From an uncultured Acidimicrobiaceae bacterium (GTDB taxonomy: Bacteria > Actinomycetota > Acidimicrobiia > Acidimicrobiales > Ilumatobacteraceae), in NCBI GenBank assembly GCA_903919455.1, contig CAIXIJ010000045.1:48859-112858 (forward strand): 64,000 bases of DNA, written 5' to 3'. This document shows positions 33,852-43,266 of the stretch, in pieces (the first letter of the stretch is position 1; every line of letters begins with the position of its first letter). Made by a program: the position numbers and the translations under genes. Below the pieces are notes generated by a model. That model did no database searches and was not told the origin of the DNA. It saw only the letters and a list, made by a program, of their open reading frames with translations.

Positions 33852-34529
33852 GTGACCGACCCCACCGCCACTCGCCTTGCACACATTGCGTGCATCATGG
33901 ACGGCAACGGTCGCTGGGCGAAGAGCCGCAGCCTGCCTCGCATCGACGGCCACACCGAGGGTGAGGAGAACCTGGCTCGCCTCGTGCGTGTGGCGGTGCG
34001 GCGCAACGTCGGCTGGCTCACCGTGTTCGGGTTCTCCACCGAGAACTGGGTACGACCAAGGGCAGAGGTGCGCCACATTCTCGGCCTGCACAAAAAGCTG
34101 TTCGGTCGAGTCGCCGAGTTGAACGAATTGAACGTACGCATCCAGTGGATGGGCCGCCCGTTCGACAGCCCGGAAGCCCGCACCCCGAAGTACGTGCAGC
34201 GGGCCATTCGTAAGGCCATCAAGGACACGGCGAAGAACACGGGCATGGTGCTCACCGTGGCGTTCGATTACGGCAGCCACGCCGAAATGGTGCATGCCGC
34301 ACGGCAAGCCGCAGCCACCGGCGAACCGGTCGATGTGGACGCCATCTCGCGTCAGATGTATCTGCCCCACCTGCCGCCGGTGGATGTGCTCGTTCGCACG
34401 TCGGGCGAGGTGCGCATCAGCAACTTCATGCTCTGGCAGAGCGCCGGCACCGAGGTGTACTTCACCGAGAAGGCGTGGCCCGACTTCGACGCCGCCGAAC
34501 TCGACGCCGCGTTGGCGTTGGTCCGTTGA
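33852..34529 (+). CDS. uppS: Polyprenyl diphosphate synthase (UppS, cis-prenyltransferase)
   Basis: The 225-residue enzyme has the catalytic motif HIACIMDGNGRWAKSR (Asp for magnesium and substrate), the FGFSTENWVRP loop and the C-terminal LVRTSGEVRISNFMLWQ and WPDFDAAELDAAL. It makes the C50-C55 lipid carrier for cell-wall synthesis. It uses GTG at 33852. Its stop overlaps the TTG start of the helicase gene. Confidence 0.92.
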   Translation: MTDPTATRLAHIACIMDGNGRWAKSRSLPRIDGHTEGEENLARLVRVAVRRNVGWLTVFGFSTENWVRPRAEVRHILGLHKKLFGRVAELNELNVRIQWMGRPFDSPEARTPKYVQRAIRKAIKDTAKNTGMVLTVAFDYGSHAEMVHAARQAAATGEPVDVDAISRQMYLPHLPPVDVLVRTSGEVRISNFMLWQSAGTEVYFTEKAWPDFDAAELDAALALVR

Positions 34530-36394
34530 ACGTCGAGGCAGCCCTCCACTCCGTCACCGCTGCCCTGCCGGCTGCCGAAGACCGGCCCGGGCAGTTGCAG
34601 ATGGCGCAGGCCGTTGCCGATGCCATCGAGCACGGCCGCCACCTCGTGGTGCAGGCAGGAACTGGAACGGGCAAGACCATTGGGTATCTGGTGCCGGCCA
34701 TCCTCGCCGGGAAGACCATCGTGGTGGCCACTGCCACGAAGGCGCTACAGGACCAACTCGCCAGCAAGGACCTCCCGTTCCTCGAGGCGCACGTGGGGGT
34801 GCCGTTCGAGTGGGCGGTGTTGAAGGGCCGCAGCAACTATCTGTGCCGCCAGCGACTCGATGAACTCCAGGCCAAGGACAAGGGCCAGATGGAGATCGAG
34901 GAGTTCGCCGCCACCACCAGGGTGGAGATCAACCGGCTCGCTGATTGGGCGAAGCGTTCCACCACCGGCGATCAGGCCGAACTGGATTGGTCGCCCACCG
35001 ACCGCGCCTGGCAGGCCGTCAGCGTGGGCAGCGACGAATGCCCGGGCGCCAGCAAGTGCCCCAAGGGCCCGGTGTGCTTCGCCGAGGGCGCCCGCGACCG
35101 TGCCGCTGCAGCGAACGTGATCGTGGTGAACATGCACCTCTACGGGCTGCACGTGGGCGCCGGTGGGGCCATCCTGCCCGAGCACGACGTGGTGGTGGTC
35201 GACGAGGCCCACCAACTGGAAGACATCATGAGCGACACCGTGGGCATGGAGCTCAGTGGTGGCCGCTTCACGAACCTCACAGTGGCCCTGAAGCGCATCC
35301 TCGACGACCCCGCCGTGGTGGGCCCCATTGCCGAGGGTGGCGTCGCCCTGCGCGATGCCCTCGCCGACTCCGTTGGCCAGCGTCTATCGCTGCCGTTCCC
35401 GCCCAATGTGCAGGACACGCTGGTCGATCTTCGTAACCGTGTGCAGCGGGCGCAAGACGCCTTGCGTGCCATCAACACCGACGTCGACGAAGCCAAGCAG
35501 CGCAAGCTACGCGGCCAACAACTCGCCACCCGCCTGCAGGAGGCCATCGACCAGGCGCTCGGCGACCTCACCGGTTACGTGGCGTTCGTGGGCGGTGGCC
35601 CCGAGTTCCCGCGTCTGGAGATTGCCCCACTCGACGTGGGACCGGTGCTGGCCGAAGGTGTGTGGGGCAACAAGACCGCCGTGCTCACCAGCGCCACCAT
35701 CCCGTCGTCGCTGGGCGCAAGGGTGGGCCTCCCCGACGGCACGTTCGATGAGCTGGATGTGGGCAGCCCGTTCCATTACGAGCAGAACGGCTTGCTGTAC
35801 TGCGCCATCCACCTGCCCGACCCGCGGTCGGCGCAGTTCGCAGCCGCGGTGCACGACGAGTTGGTCGCGCTCATCACGGCAGCGGGCGGCCGCACCCTTG
35901 CGCTGTTCACCAGCTACAAGGCGATGGACGCCGCGGCCGAAGCCGTGCGGGCGAAGGTCGACTTCCCCATTCTCAGCCAGCGCGACCTTCCGAAGACCGC
36001 CTTGGTGAAAGCCTTCAGCGACGACGAGAAGGCCTGCCTGTTCGCCACCTCGGGCTTCTTTCAGGGCGTCGACATCCCTGGCCGAACACTGAGCCTGGTG
36101 GTGGTCGACAAGATCCCCTTCCCCCGGCCCGACGACCCCCTGCTATCGGCCCGCCGCGAGTTGCTGGGCCCGGCAGCATTTGGCCAGATCGACATTCCCC
36201 GCGCCTCGATGCTGTTGGCGCAAGCCACCGGCCGCCTCATCCGCACCGCCACCGATCGCGGCGTAGTGGCGGTGATGGACCCGCGCCTCGGTAAGGCCAA
36301 CTACCGGTGGGACATCGTGAAGGCACTGCCGCCGATGAAGCGCACCCGACACCGCGCCGAGGCCGAGGCCTTCCTGCGCGAGATCACCGGCTGA
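34526..36394 (+). CDS. DinG/XPD-type ATP-dependent DNA helicase
   Basis: The 622-residue superfamily 2 helicase shows Walker A AGTGTGKT (residues 44-51), DEAH at 226-229, motif III TSATIPSS and motif VI QATGRLIRTATDRG. Four Cys between motifs Ia and II (YLCRQRL and DECPGASKCPKGPVC) form the iron-sulfur cluster site. Such enzymes unwind DNA or DNA-RNA structures in repair. A TTG at 34526 overlaps the uppS stop (TTGA) and fits the family N terminus; no ATG is available close by. Confidence 0.9.
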   Translation: MNVEAALHSVTAALPAAEDRPGQLQMAQAVADAIEHGRHLVVQAGTGTGKTIGYLVPAILAGKTIVVATATKALQDQLASKDLPFLEAHVGVPFEWAVLKGRSNYLCRQRLDELQAKDKGQMEIEEFAATTRVEINRLADWAKRSTTGDQAELDWSPTDRAWQAVSVGSDECPGASKCPKGPVCFAEGARDRAAAANVIVVNMHLYGLHVGAGGAILPEHDVVVVDEAHQLEDIMSDTVGMELSGGRFTNLTVALKRILDDPAVVGPIAEGGVALRDALADSVGQRLSLPFPPNVQDTLVDLRNRVQRAQDALRAINTDVDEAKQRKLRGQQLATRLQEAIDQALGDLTGYVAFVGGGPEFPRLEIAPLDVGPVLAEGVWGNKTAVLTSATIPSSLGARVGLPDGTFDELDVGSPFHYEQNGLLYCAIHLPDPRSAQFAAAVHDELVALITAAGGRTLALFTSYKAMDAAAEAVRAKVDFPILSQRDLPKTALVKAFSDDEKACLFATSGFFQGVDIPGRTLSLVVVDKIPFPRPDDPLLSARRELLGPAAFGQIDIPRASMLLAQATGRLIRTATDRGVVAVMDPRLGKANYRWDIVKALPPMKRTRHRAEAEAFLREITG

Positions 36395-36429
36395 TTCTCC
36401 AGCCCCGGGGGCGGTCTACAGTCCGTGCC

Positions 36430-37185
36430 GTGGGGGAACTCGTGCACATCTCCGTCGAGGGCGGCGTGGCAACCATCACGCTCGACTCGCCGACGAACCG
36501 CAATGCGTTGTCGCGACAGTTGATGGCCGAACTCATCGGTGCGCTGGATCGAGCGGAGGAACCCGACGTACGCGCCGTGGTGCTGACGCACACGCCACCC
36601 GTGTTCTGCGCAGGCGCCGACCTCAAGGAACGGGCCAGCGGCGCTACCGATGCACAGGCTGCCGGCAACCCGATGGCCGACGCCATCATGCGGCTGGGCT
36701 CGATGCGGGCGGTGAGCATTGCGGCTGTCGATGGCCCGGCGCGAGCGGGCGGTATGGGCCTCATGGCGGCGTGCGATCTCGTGGTGGTGAACAGCGCCGT
36801 CACGTTCGCACTCACCGAGGTGCGCATCGGCGTGGCCCCCGCCATCATCAGCGTGCCGCTGCTGGCTCGGTGCGGCTGGAGCAAGCTCGCTGCCCCGTTC
36901 CTCACCGGCGAGGTGTTCGACGCCCATGCAGCGAAGGACATGGGCCTCATCACTCATGTCACCGACGATGTGGCCGGCACCGTTGCCACGTTGGTGAAGG
37001 GCGTGCTCGCCGGGGCACCGAACGCCGTTGCCGCCGCCAAACGCCTACTGCGCAGCGGCGCACCCGACATGGACGAAATGATCGCCCTCAGCGCTGCGCT
37101 CTTCGATGGCCCCGAGGCGGCGGAGGGCATGCGCGCGTTCGCCGAGAAACGACCGCCGTCGTGGGCGCAGGAGACAGCGACATGA
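36430..37185 (+). CDS. Enoyl-CoA hydratase/isomerase family protein
   Basis: A 251-residue crotonase with the oxyanion-hole motifs VFCAGADLKER and GPARAGGMGLMAACDLV. The start is GTG 36430; GTG 36442 is also possible. It heads a cluster with the two carboxylase subunits and AtuA, a place taken by AtuE (isohexenylglutaconyl-CoA hydratase) or LiuC (methylglutaconyl-CoA hydratase) in related pathways. Which of these it is cannot be settled by eye. It overlaps the next gene by ATGA. Confidence 0.85.
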   Translation: MGELVHISVEGGVATITLDSPTNRNALSRQLMAELIGALDRAEEPDVRAVVLTHTPPVFCAGADLKERASGATDAQAAGNPMADAIMRLGSMRAVSIAAVDGPARAGGMGLMAACDLVVVNSAVTFALTEVRIGVAPAIISVPLLARCGWSKLAAPFLTGEVFDAHAAKDMGLITHVTDDVAGTVATLVKGVLAGAPNAVAAAKRLLRSGAPDMDEMIALSAALFDGPEAAEGMRAFAEKRPPSWAQETAT

Positions 37186-38780
37186 CCGTGCTTCCCGATC
37201 GCGTGGTGGAGGCCAGCGATGCCTTCCAAGCGAACCGCGAGTCGTTGCTGCGGCAGATCGCAGCGCACGACGAGCAGCTCGCGTTGGTGAACATGGGCGG
37301 TGGCCAGAAGTACGTCGAGCGACATCGCGGTCGCGGCAAGATGCTGGTCCGCGAGCGCATCGAGGCCCTGCTCGACACTGGCTCGCCGTTCCTCGAACTG
37401 TCGCCGTTGGCCGCCTACGGCAGCGAGTTCCCCGTGGGCAGCGGCACCGTGGCCGGCATCGGTTTCGTGGAGGGCGTCGAGTGCATGATCACCGGCAGCG
37501 ACCCCACCATGCGCGGCGGGGCGATGAACCCCTACACGCTGAAGAAGAACCTGCGCGTCAACGAGATCATCATGGAGAACCGGCTCCCGACGATTGCGCT
37601 CACCGAATCCGGTGGCGCCGACCTGCCGACTCAGAGCGAGATCTTTATCCCGGGTGGGCGCGGGTTCCGCGACATCACCAACGCCTCCGCTGCAGGTATT
37701 CCGCAGATCTCGCTGGTGTTCGGCAACTCCACGGCTGGCGGCGCCTACGTACCGGGCATGAGCGACTACGTGGTGATGATCAAGGAGCGCAGCAAGGTCT
37801 TCCTCGGTGGCCCACCGCTGGTGAAGATGGCTACGGGCGAAGACAGCGACGACGAGAGCCTTGGCGGCGCCGAGATGCACGCCCGCGTGAGCGGCCTCGC
37901 CGATTACTTCGCACTCGACGAGATGGACGCCATCCGCATCGGACGCCAGATCGTGAAGCGCCTGAACCATCGCAAGCTCGGGCCCGGGCCACGAGGCGCC
38001 GGTCGAGCCCCGAAGTACGACCCCGAGCAACTCTTGGGCATCCCCTCCGCCGACCCGAAGGTTCCCTTCGACCCTCGCGATGTGATCGCTCGCGTGGTTG
38101 ACGACAGCGACTTCGACGAGTTCAAACCCCTGTACGGCACCTCGCTGGTTACAGGCTGGGCCGAACTGCACGGCTACCCGATCGGCATCCTCGCCAACCA
38201 CCGTGGCGTGCTGTTCAGCGAGGAGAGCGAGAAGGCGGCGCAGTTCATCCAGCTCGCCAACCAGATCGACACTCCCCTGCTCTTCCTGCAGAACACCACC
38301 GGCTACATGGTGGGTAGGGAGTTCGAGCAGGGCGGCATCATCAAGGACGGCGCCAAGATGATCAACGCCGTCTCCAACTCTCGGGTGCCCCACATCACCG
38401 TGAACATGGCAGCGTCCTACGGCGCCGGGAACTACGGGATGTGCGGCCGGGCGTACGGCCCACGCTTCCTGTTCGCGTGGCCGAACGCGAAGAGCGCTGT
38501 CATGGGTCCGGCGCAGCTGGCAGGGGTGATGAGCATCGTTGCTCGCGAGTCTGCGACCAGCATGGGCAAGCCGTTCGACGAAGCCGCCGACGCCGTCATG
38601 CGCCAGATGATCGAGGACCAGATCGAGAAGGAGTCCTTGGCCATGTTCATGAGCGGCAAGGTCTACGACGACGGCATCATCGACCCCCGCGACACGCGCA
38701 CCGTGCTGGGCATGTGTCTGTCCATCATCCACAACACTCCGATCCAAGGCACCCGTGGCTACGGCGTGTTCCGGATGTGA
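37182..38780 (+). CDS. Acyl-CoA carboxylase, carboxyltransferase (beta) subunit
   Basis: The 532-residue carboxyltransferase has N- and C-terminal crotonase halves: RHRGRGKMLVRERIEALLD, the acyl-CoA loop FGNSTAGGAYVPGMSDY and the biotin loop NTTGYMVGREFEQGGI. It matches methylcrotonyl-/geranyl-CoA carboxylase beta subunits rather than acetyl- or propionyl-CoA ones. It accepts CO2 from carboxybiotin on the adjacent alpha subunit. ATGA overlaps tie it to both neighbours. Confidence 0.9.
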   Translation: MTVLPDRVVEASDAFQANRESLLRQIAAHDEQLALVNMGGGQKYVERHRGRGKMLVRERIEALLDTGSPFLELSPLAAYGSEFPVGSGTVAGIGFVEGVECMITGSDPTMRGGAMNPYTLKKNLRVNEIIMENRLPTIALTESGGADLPTQSEIFIPGGRGFRDITNASAAGIPQISLVFGNSTAGGAYVPGMSDYVVMIKERSKVFLGGPPLVKMATGEDSDDESLGGAEMHARVSGLADYFALDEMDAIRIGRQIVKRLNHRKLGPGPRGAGRAPKYDPEQLLGIPSADPKVPFDPRDVIARVVDDSDFDEFKPLYGTSLVTGWAELHGYPIGILANHRGVLFSEESEKAAQFIQLANQIDTPLLFLQNTTGYMVGREFEQGGIIKDGAKMINAVSNSRVPHITVNMAASYGAGNYGMCGRAYGPRFLFAWPNAKSAVMGPAQLAGVMSIVARESATSMGKPFDEAADAVMRQMIEDQIEKESLAMFMSGKVYDDGIIDPRDTRTVLGMCLSIIHNTPIQGTRGYGVFRM

Positions 38781-40660
38781 TGCGCGTGATCATCGACAAG
38801 CTCCTCATCGCCAACCGCGGCGAGATCGCCCGGCGCATCATCCGCACGTGTCGGTCACTCGCCGTTTCACCCGTGGTGGTGTTCAGCGATGCCGACGCCA
38901 CCGCTCCGTTCGTGTGCGAAGCCGACGACGGCCTTCGTCTGCCGGGCAACACCGCTGCCGACACATACCTGCGCGGCGAACTCATCATCGCTGCTGCCCT
39001 GGAGCTCGGCGCACACGCCGTACACCCGGGCTACGGCTTTCTGTCGGAGAACGCTGCGTTCGCACAGGCGGTGCTCGACGCCGGACTCATCTGGGTGGGC
39101 CCTCCCCCAGCGGCCATCGCGGCCATGGGTTCCAAGATCGAAGCAAAGAAGCTCGTTCGTGCCCACGGTGTGCCGGTGGCGCCCGACAACACCGTGGAGA
39201 CCCTCGACGAGATCGGCCTACCAGCGCTGGTGAAGGCGTCGGCGGGCGGCGGTGGGCGCGGCATGCGGATCGTGCGCGACGCGTCCGAGCTTGCCGAGGC
39301 CATCGCTTCCGCTGAACGCGAGGCACTGTCGTCTTTCGGTGACGGCACGGTGTTCGTCGAGCGCTACATCGAAGGTGCGCGCCACGTGGAGGTGCAGGTG
39401 TTCGCCGACACCCACGGCAACGCCGTGGCACTGGGCGAACGCGACTGCACCATCCAACGTCGCCACCAGAAGGTGGTGGAGGAAGCCCCCTCCCCGGCGG
39501 TGCACCCCGCGCTGCGCGAGCGCATGTTCGCCGCCGCCGTAGCCGCTGCAAAGGCCGTCGGCTACGAGGGCGCCGGCACCGTGGAGTTCATGCTCGACCG
39601 CAGCGGCAACTTCTCGTTCCTGGAGATGAACACCCGCCTTCAGGTGGAACACCCGGTCACCGAGATGGTCACCGGCCTCGACCTTGTGGCGCTGCAACTG
39701 CGCGTCGCTCAGGGCGAGCCGCTACCCGACGCGTTGTTGGAGGGCGTGGCCTGCAGCGGCCACGCCATCGAGGTGCGACTGTGCACCGAAGACCCGTACC
39801 GCGGCTACCTACCGAGTTCGGGCACGTTCACCGAGGTCGCCTTCCCCGCCATCGACGGCCTGCGCATCGACAGCGCCATCGAGAGCGGCAGCACGGTGTC
39901 GCCGTTCTACGACTCGATGGTGGCGAAGGTCATCGCTCACGGCGCCACCCGCGCCGACGCCGCGCGCACGTTGAAGGTGGCACTGCAGCGGGCCACCATC
40001 ACAGGCCCCGTCACGAATCGGGCGCTGCTCATCGACCTGATGGATCGCCTCATCACCATCGACGACGAGGTCGACACGGGATGGCTCGACCGACAGGCAT
40101 TGGGCGATGCCCCACAGCCCTCCGCGTTGCAGATCGCAGCGGCTGCACTGGCGACGGTGCGCGCCGCTTCCGACGCGCGCTTTCCGATCGGATGGCGCAA
40201 CAACCCGTCGCAGCCACACACCCAGGCCATCGGCGACCACACGGTGGCGTATCGCTTCGATCGTGCGGGCCAACTCTCGTACCTCACCATCGATGGCGAG
40301 CAACTGGTTGTTGATGCGCGACTCATCGACTCGCTACAACGCATCCACGTGAAGGTGGAGGACGACATCGCGTACGCGGCGGGTGGGCTGTTCGCGCTGC
40401 CGGTGCCGCCTCGCTTCACCATGCCCGACGATGCAGGCCGCGCTGGCTCCACTGTGGCCCCCATGCCCGGCAAGGTGGTGCAACTGCTCGTTGCCGTCGG
40501 CGACACTGTGGCGGCGGGTCAGGCATTGCTCACGTTGGAGGCCATGAAGATGGAGCACCAGGTGGTGTCGCCCACCGCTGGAGTCGTGGCCGAGGTGTTC
40601 GTGCAGCCCGGCCAGCAACTCGACGGCGGCCAACCGCTGGTGAAGGTCGACCCGGCATGA
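38780..40660 (+). CDS. Acyl-CoA carboxylase, biotin carboxylase/carrier (alpha) subunit
   Basis: The 626-residue protein combines a biotin carboxylase (IDKLLIANRGEIARRII, ATP loop KASAGGGGRGMRIV, EMNTRLQVEHPVTE) with a C-terminal biotin carrier domain whose target lysine is Lys590 in LEAMKMEHQ. It pairs with the beta subunit to form a methylcrotonyl- or geranyl-CoA-type carboxylase. It overlaps the beta-subunit stop by one base and the AtuA gene by ATGA. Confidence 0.93.
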   Translation: MRVIIDKLLIANRGEIARRIIRTCRSLAVSPVVVFSDADATAPFVCEADDGLRLPGNTAADTYLRGELIIAAALELGAHAVHPGYGFLSENAAFAQAVLDAGLIWVGPPPAAIAAMGSKIEAKKLVRAHGVPVAPDNTVETLDEIGLPALVKASAGGGGRGMRIVRDASELAEAIASAEREALSSFGDGTVFVERYIEGARHVEVQVFADTHGNAVALGERDCTIQRRHQKVVEEAPSPAVHPALRERMFAAAVAAAKAVGYEGAGTVEFMLDRSGNFSFLEMNTRLQVEHPVTEMVTGLDLVALQLRVAQGEPLPDALLEGVACSGHAIEVRLCTEDPYRGYLPSSGTFTEVAFPAIDGLRIDSAIESGSTVSPFYDSMVAKVIAHGATRADAARTLKVALQRATITGPVTNRALLIDLMDRLITIDDEVDTGWLDRQALGDAPQPSALQIAAAALATVRAASDARFPIGWRNNPSQPHTQAIGDHTVAYRFDRAGQLSYLTIDGEQLVVDARLIDSLQRIHVKVEDDIAYAAGGLFALPVPPRFTMPDDAGRAGSTVAPMPGKVVQLLVAVGDTVAAGQALLTLEAMKMEHQVVSPTAGVVAEVFVQPGQQLDGGQPLVKVDPA

Positions 40661-42378
40661 CAGCCCGGGCGGTGCGAATCGCCAACTGCAGCGGGTTTTT
40701 CGGCGACCGGTTGTCGGCGGCGAAGGAGATGGTGGACGGCGGCGACATCGACGTGCTCACCGGCGATTGGCTGGCCGAGCTGACGATGCTGATCCTTCAC
40801 AAGCAGCGCGCCCGCAACACCGAATTGGGGTATGCCTCCACGTTCCTGATGCAGATGGAACAGGTGCTCGCGACGTGCAAGGAACGCGGCATCAAGGTGG
40901 TCACCAACGCCGGCGGGCTGAACCCCGCCGGTTGCGCCGAGAAGGTGCGCGACATCGCCACGAAGTTGGGCATCGACATCACCGTGGCGCACATCGAGGG
41001 CGACGACCTGATGCCGCGCATCGACGGATTGCGGCCGCAACTGCAGCACCTCGACACCGGTGCACCACTCGTCGGCGCACCTCTCACGGCCAATGCGTAC
41101 TTGGGGGGCTGGGGTATCGCCGCGGCACTCAGGTCCGGCGCCGACGTGGTGGTGTGCCCACGCGTCACCGATGCCGCGCTGGTGGTGGGCCCCGCTGCGT
41201 GGTGGCACGACTGGGCGCTCGACGACTGGGACCACCTCGCCGGCGCCGTGGCCGCAGGTCACGTCATCGAATGCGGCACGCAGGCCACCGGCGGTAACTA
41301 CACCTGGTTCGACGAGATACCGAACCCCACACTGTCGCTCGGGTTCCCCATCGCCGAAGTGGAAGCCGACGGCTCGTCGGTGATCACCAAGCACCCTGGA
41401 ACCGGTGGCGTGGTGAACATTGGCACCGTCACCGCTCAACTGCTGTACGAGATCGGTGGCGAGGCGTATGCCAACCCCGATGTCGTGACGCACTTCGGTT
41501 CCATCCAGCTCTCGCAGGAGGGTGCCGACCGCGTGCGTGTCAGCGGCGTGCACGGATCGCCCGCACCCGCCACCACAAAGGTGTGCATCAACCTGGAGGG
41601 CGGGTTCCGGAACCGCATGTCGTTCGTGCTCACCGGCCTGCGCCAGGAGGAGAAGGCGGCGTGGGTGGAGGCGGCCCTGTTCGCCCGACTCGGTGGCAAG
41701 GACCGCTTCGACGAGGTCGACGTTCGCTTCGTGCCCGCGCCGAGCGATGCCCGCACTCAGGAGGAAGCCTCCGGCCGTCTGCACGTGAGCGTGAAGAGTT
41801 CCGACGACCGTCTGGTGGGTCGGGCATTCAGTTCGGCCTGCATCGAATTGGCCCTCGCCAACTATCCGGGCTTCTTTGCCAGTGGCGCACCCGGCGATGC
41901 CCAGTCGTTCGGCGTGTACTGGCCCGCGCTCGTCGATGCCGACGAGGTGTCCGAATACGTCCACCTCCCCCACCGCACCCCCGTTCTTGTCGCGGCCCCA
42001 CCACGAGGCTTGGAGGTCGAGCCGCGACAAGAACGAACAGTTCCGGCGGTGGCGGCAGTCGGGCCTGCGTCGGGTGAGCCGCTTGGTGCGTGCTTTGCCG
42101 CCCGCTCGGGCGACAAGGGGGGCAACGCCAACGTGGGCATCTGGGCGCGCGACGCTGCCGGTTACGCCTGGCTGGAGGCGAACCTCACGGCCGCGAAGGT
42201 CCGTGAGTTGCTGCCCGAAGCGGCCGCTCTGGAGGTGCGCCGCACCGAGTTGGCGAACCTCCACGCACTGAACTTCGTGATCGTCGGGCTGCTGGGCGAA
42301 GGCGTGGCCAGCAGCACGGCATTCGATTCCCAGGCCAAGGGACTCGGCGAGTACCTCCTCAGCCGAGGGTGGCGCTGA
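40657..42378 (+). CDS. AtuA-family protein (DUF1446) fused to AtuA-like C-terminal domain
   Basis: The 573-residue protein has an N-terminal DUF1446 domain (RIANCSGFFGDR, LTGDWLAELTMLIL, TNAGGLNPAGCA, GADVVVCPRVTDAALVVGP) and, after a Pro/Arg-rich linker at about 440-475, an AtuA-like ferredoxin-fold domain (AARSGDKGGNANVGIWA, LHALNFVIVGLLGEG). AtuA is required for citronellol/geraniol use in pseudomonads, though its reaction is unclear. The linker coding sequence contains a perfect 15-bp inverted repeat. Last gene of the carboxylase cluster, converging on a response-regulator gene with a 3-bp gap. Confidence 0.87.
   Translation: MTARAVRIANCSGFFGDRLSAAKEMVDGGDIDVLTGDWLAELTMLILHKQRARNTELGYASTFLMQMEQVLATCKERGIKVVTNAGGLNPAGCAEKVRDIATKLGIDITVAHIEGDDLMPRIDGLRPQLQHLDTGAPLVGAPLTANAYLGGWGIAAALRSGADVVVCPRVTDAALVVGPAAWWHDWALDDWDHLAGAVAAGHVIECGTQATGGNYTWFDEIPNPTLSLGFPIAEVEADGSSVITKHPGTGGVVNIGTVTAQLLYEIGGEAYANPDVVTHFGSIQLSQEGADRVRVSGVHGSPAPATTKVCINLEGGFRNRMSFVLTGLRQEEKAAWVEAALFARLGGKDRFDEVDVRFVPAPSDARTQEEASGRLHVSVKSSDDRLVGRAFSSACIELALANYPGFFASGAPGDAQSFGVYWPALVDADEVSEYVHLPHRTPVLVAAPPRGLEVEPRQERTVPAVAAVGPASGEPLGACFAARSGDKGGNANVGIWARDAAGYAWLEANLTAAKVRELLPEAAALEVRRTELANLHALNFVIVGLLGEGVASSTAFDSQAKGLGEYLLSRGWR
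41982..42035. repeat. Perfect 15-bp inverted repeat inside the atuA-like gene
   Basis: CGTTCTTGTCGCGGC (41982-41996) and its exact complement GCCGCGACAAGAACG (42021-42035) flank 24 bases. The whole lies in the inter-domain linker of the AtuA-like protein and keeps the frame. It could be a small in-frame palindromic insertion. Confidence 0.75.
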
Positions 42379-42381
42379 CGG

Positions 42382-43065
42382 CTACGCGAGCAGTCGGTAG
42401 CCGATCCCTCGCGCCGTGACGATGAGCCTCGGGTCGTCGGGCTGGTCTTCGATCTTCACCCGCAGGCGCCGAACGTGGGCGTCGACCAGTCGGCTGTCGC
42501 CCAGGTACTCGTAGCCCCACACCCGCTCGAGCAACTGGTCGCGCGACAGCACGGCGTTCGGGTGATCGGCGAACTCACAGATGAGCCGATACTCGGTCTT
42601 GGTGAGGTTCAGTTCCACTCCGGCCTTCAGCACGATGCCCTGCTCGCGTCGCAGTTCGATGTCGCCGAACTTCGCGGCCGAGGTGGCCACGGTTGCTTCG
42701 TGAAGATGCACACGACGCAGCGCCGCACGGATGCGCGCTGCGAGTTCCTTGGGCACCACCGGCTTGGTGACGTAGTCGTCGGCGCCGGCTTCCAACCCGG
42801 CCACCAGGTCGTAGGTGTCGGTCTGTGCGGTGACGATGATGATCGGCACGATGCTGCTGCTGCGCATCTGGCGGCACACCTCAAAGCCCGACAGGTCGGG
42901 CAGGCGCAGGTCGAGGAGCACGAGGTCGGGTTCACGCTCGGCGAAGCGCGCCAAACCCGTTCGACCGTCGGGTGCTTCACGCACCTCATAGCCCTCATCC
43001 TCGAGGGCCAGCGTGAGCGCCACCCGAATGGCGTCGTCGTCCTCGATGAACAGCAGAGAATTCAC
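42382..43065 (-). CDS. OmpR-family response regulator
   Basis: The 227-residue regulator has a receiver domain with acidic pocket IEDDD, phospho-acceptor Asp52 in LVLLDLRLPD and Lys in YVTKPVVPKEL, followed by an OmpR/PhoB winged helix (LTKTEYRLICEF, LSRDQLLERVWGYEY, DAHVRRLRVKIE). A histidine kinase gene lies 0.6 kb away in the opposite direction and is the likely partner. The pair resembles MtrA-MtrB in type. Confidence 0.9.
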   Translation of the reverse strand: MNSLLFIEDDDAIRVALTLALEDEGYEVREAPDGRTGLARFAEREPDLVLLDLRLPDLSGFEVCRQMRSSSIVPIIIVTAQTDTYDLVAGLEAGADDYVTKPVVPKELAARIRAALRRVHLHEATVATSAAKFGDIELRREQGIVLKAGVELNLTKTEYRLICEFADHPNAVLSRDQLLERVWGYEYLGDSRLVDAHVRRLRVKIEDQPDDPRLIVTARGIGYRLLA

Positions 43066-43146
43066 GGCTCCACTCTGACAGACGACCGGATTCCGTTACA
43101 GAAATCGCACACAACGACCGGGGTTATGTCACACAGGCAGTGCAAA

Positions 43147-43161
43147 GTGAACATTGTTCAC
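43147..43161. promoter_or_regulatory. Inverted repeat upstream of the STAS-domain gene
   Basis: GTGAAC-ATT-GTTCAC is a perfect 15-bp dyad in the 201-bp gap between the divergent response-regulator and STAS genes. It looks like a dimeric regulator site. The rest of the gap is promoter-like sequence with no gene. Confidence 0.5.
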
Positions 43162-43266
43162 GCTGCTCTGGTGGGGTACCTACCTCCCCCAGGTGCCTCA
43201 CCGGCAGCGGAACCCGCGGGCAGCACCAGGCGTTCGACGCCACAACCGATCAACGGAGGTTGCAAC

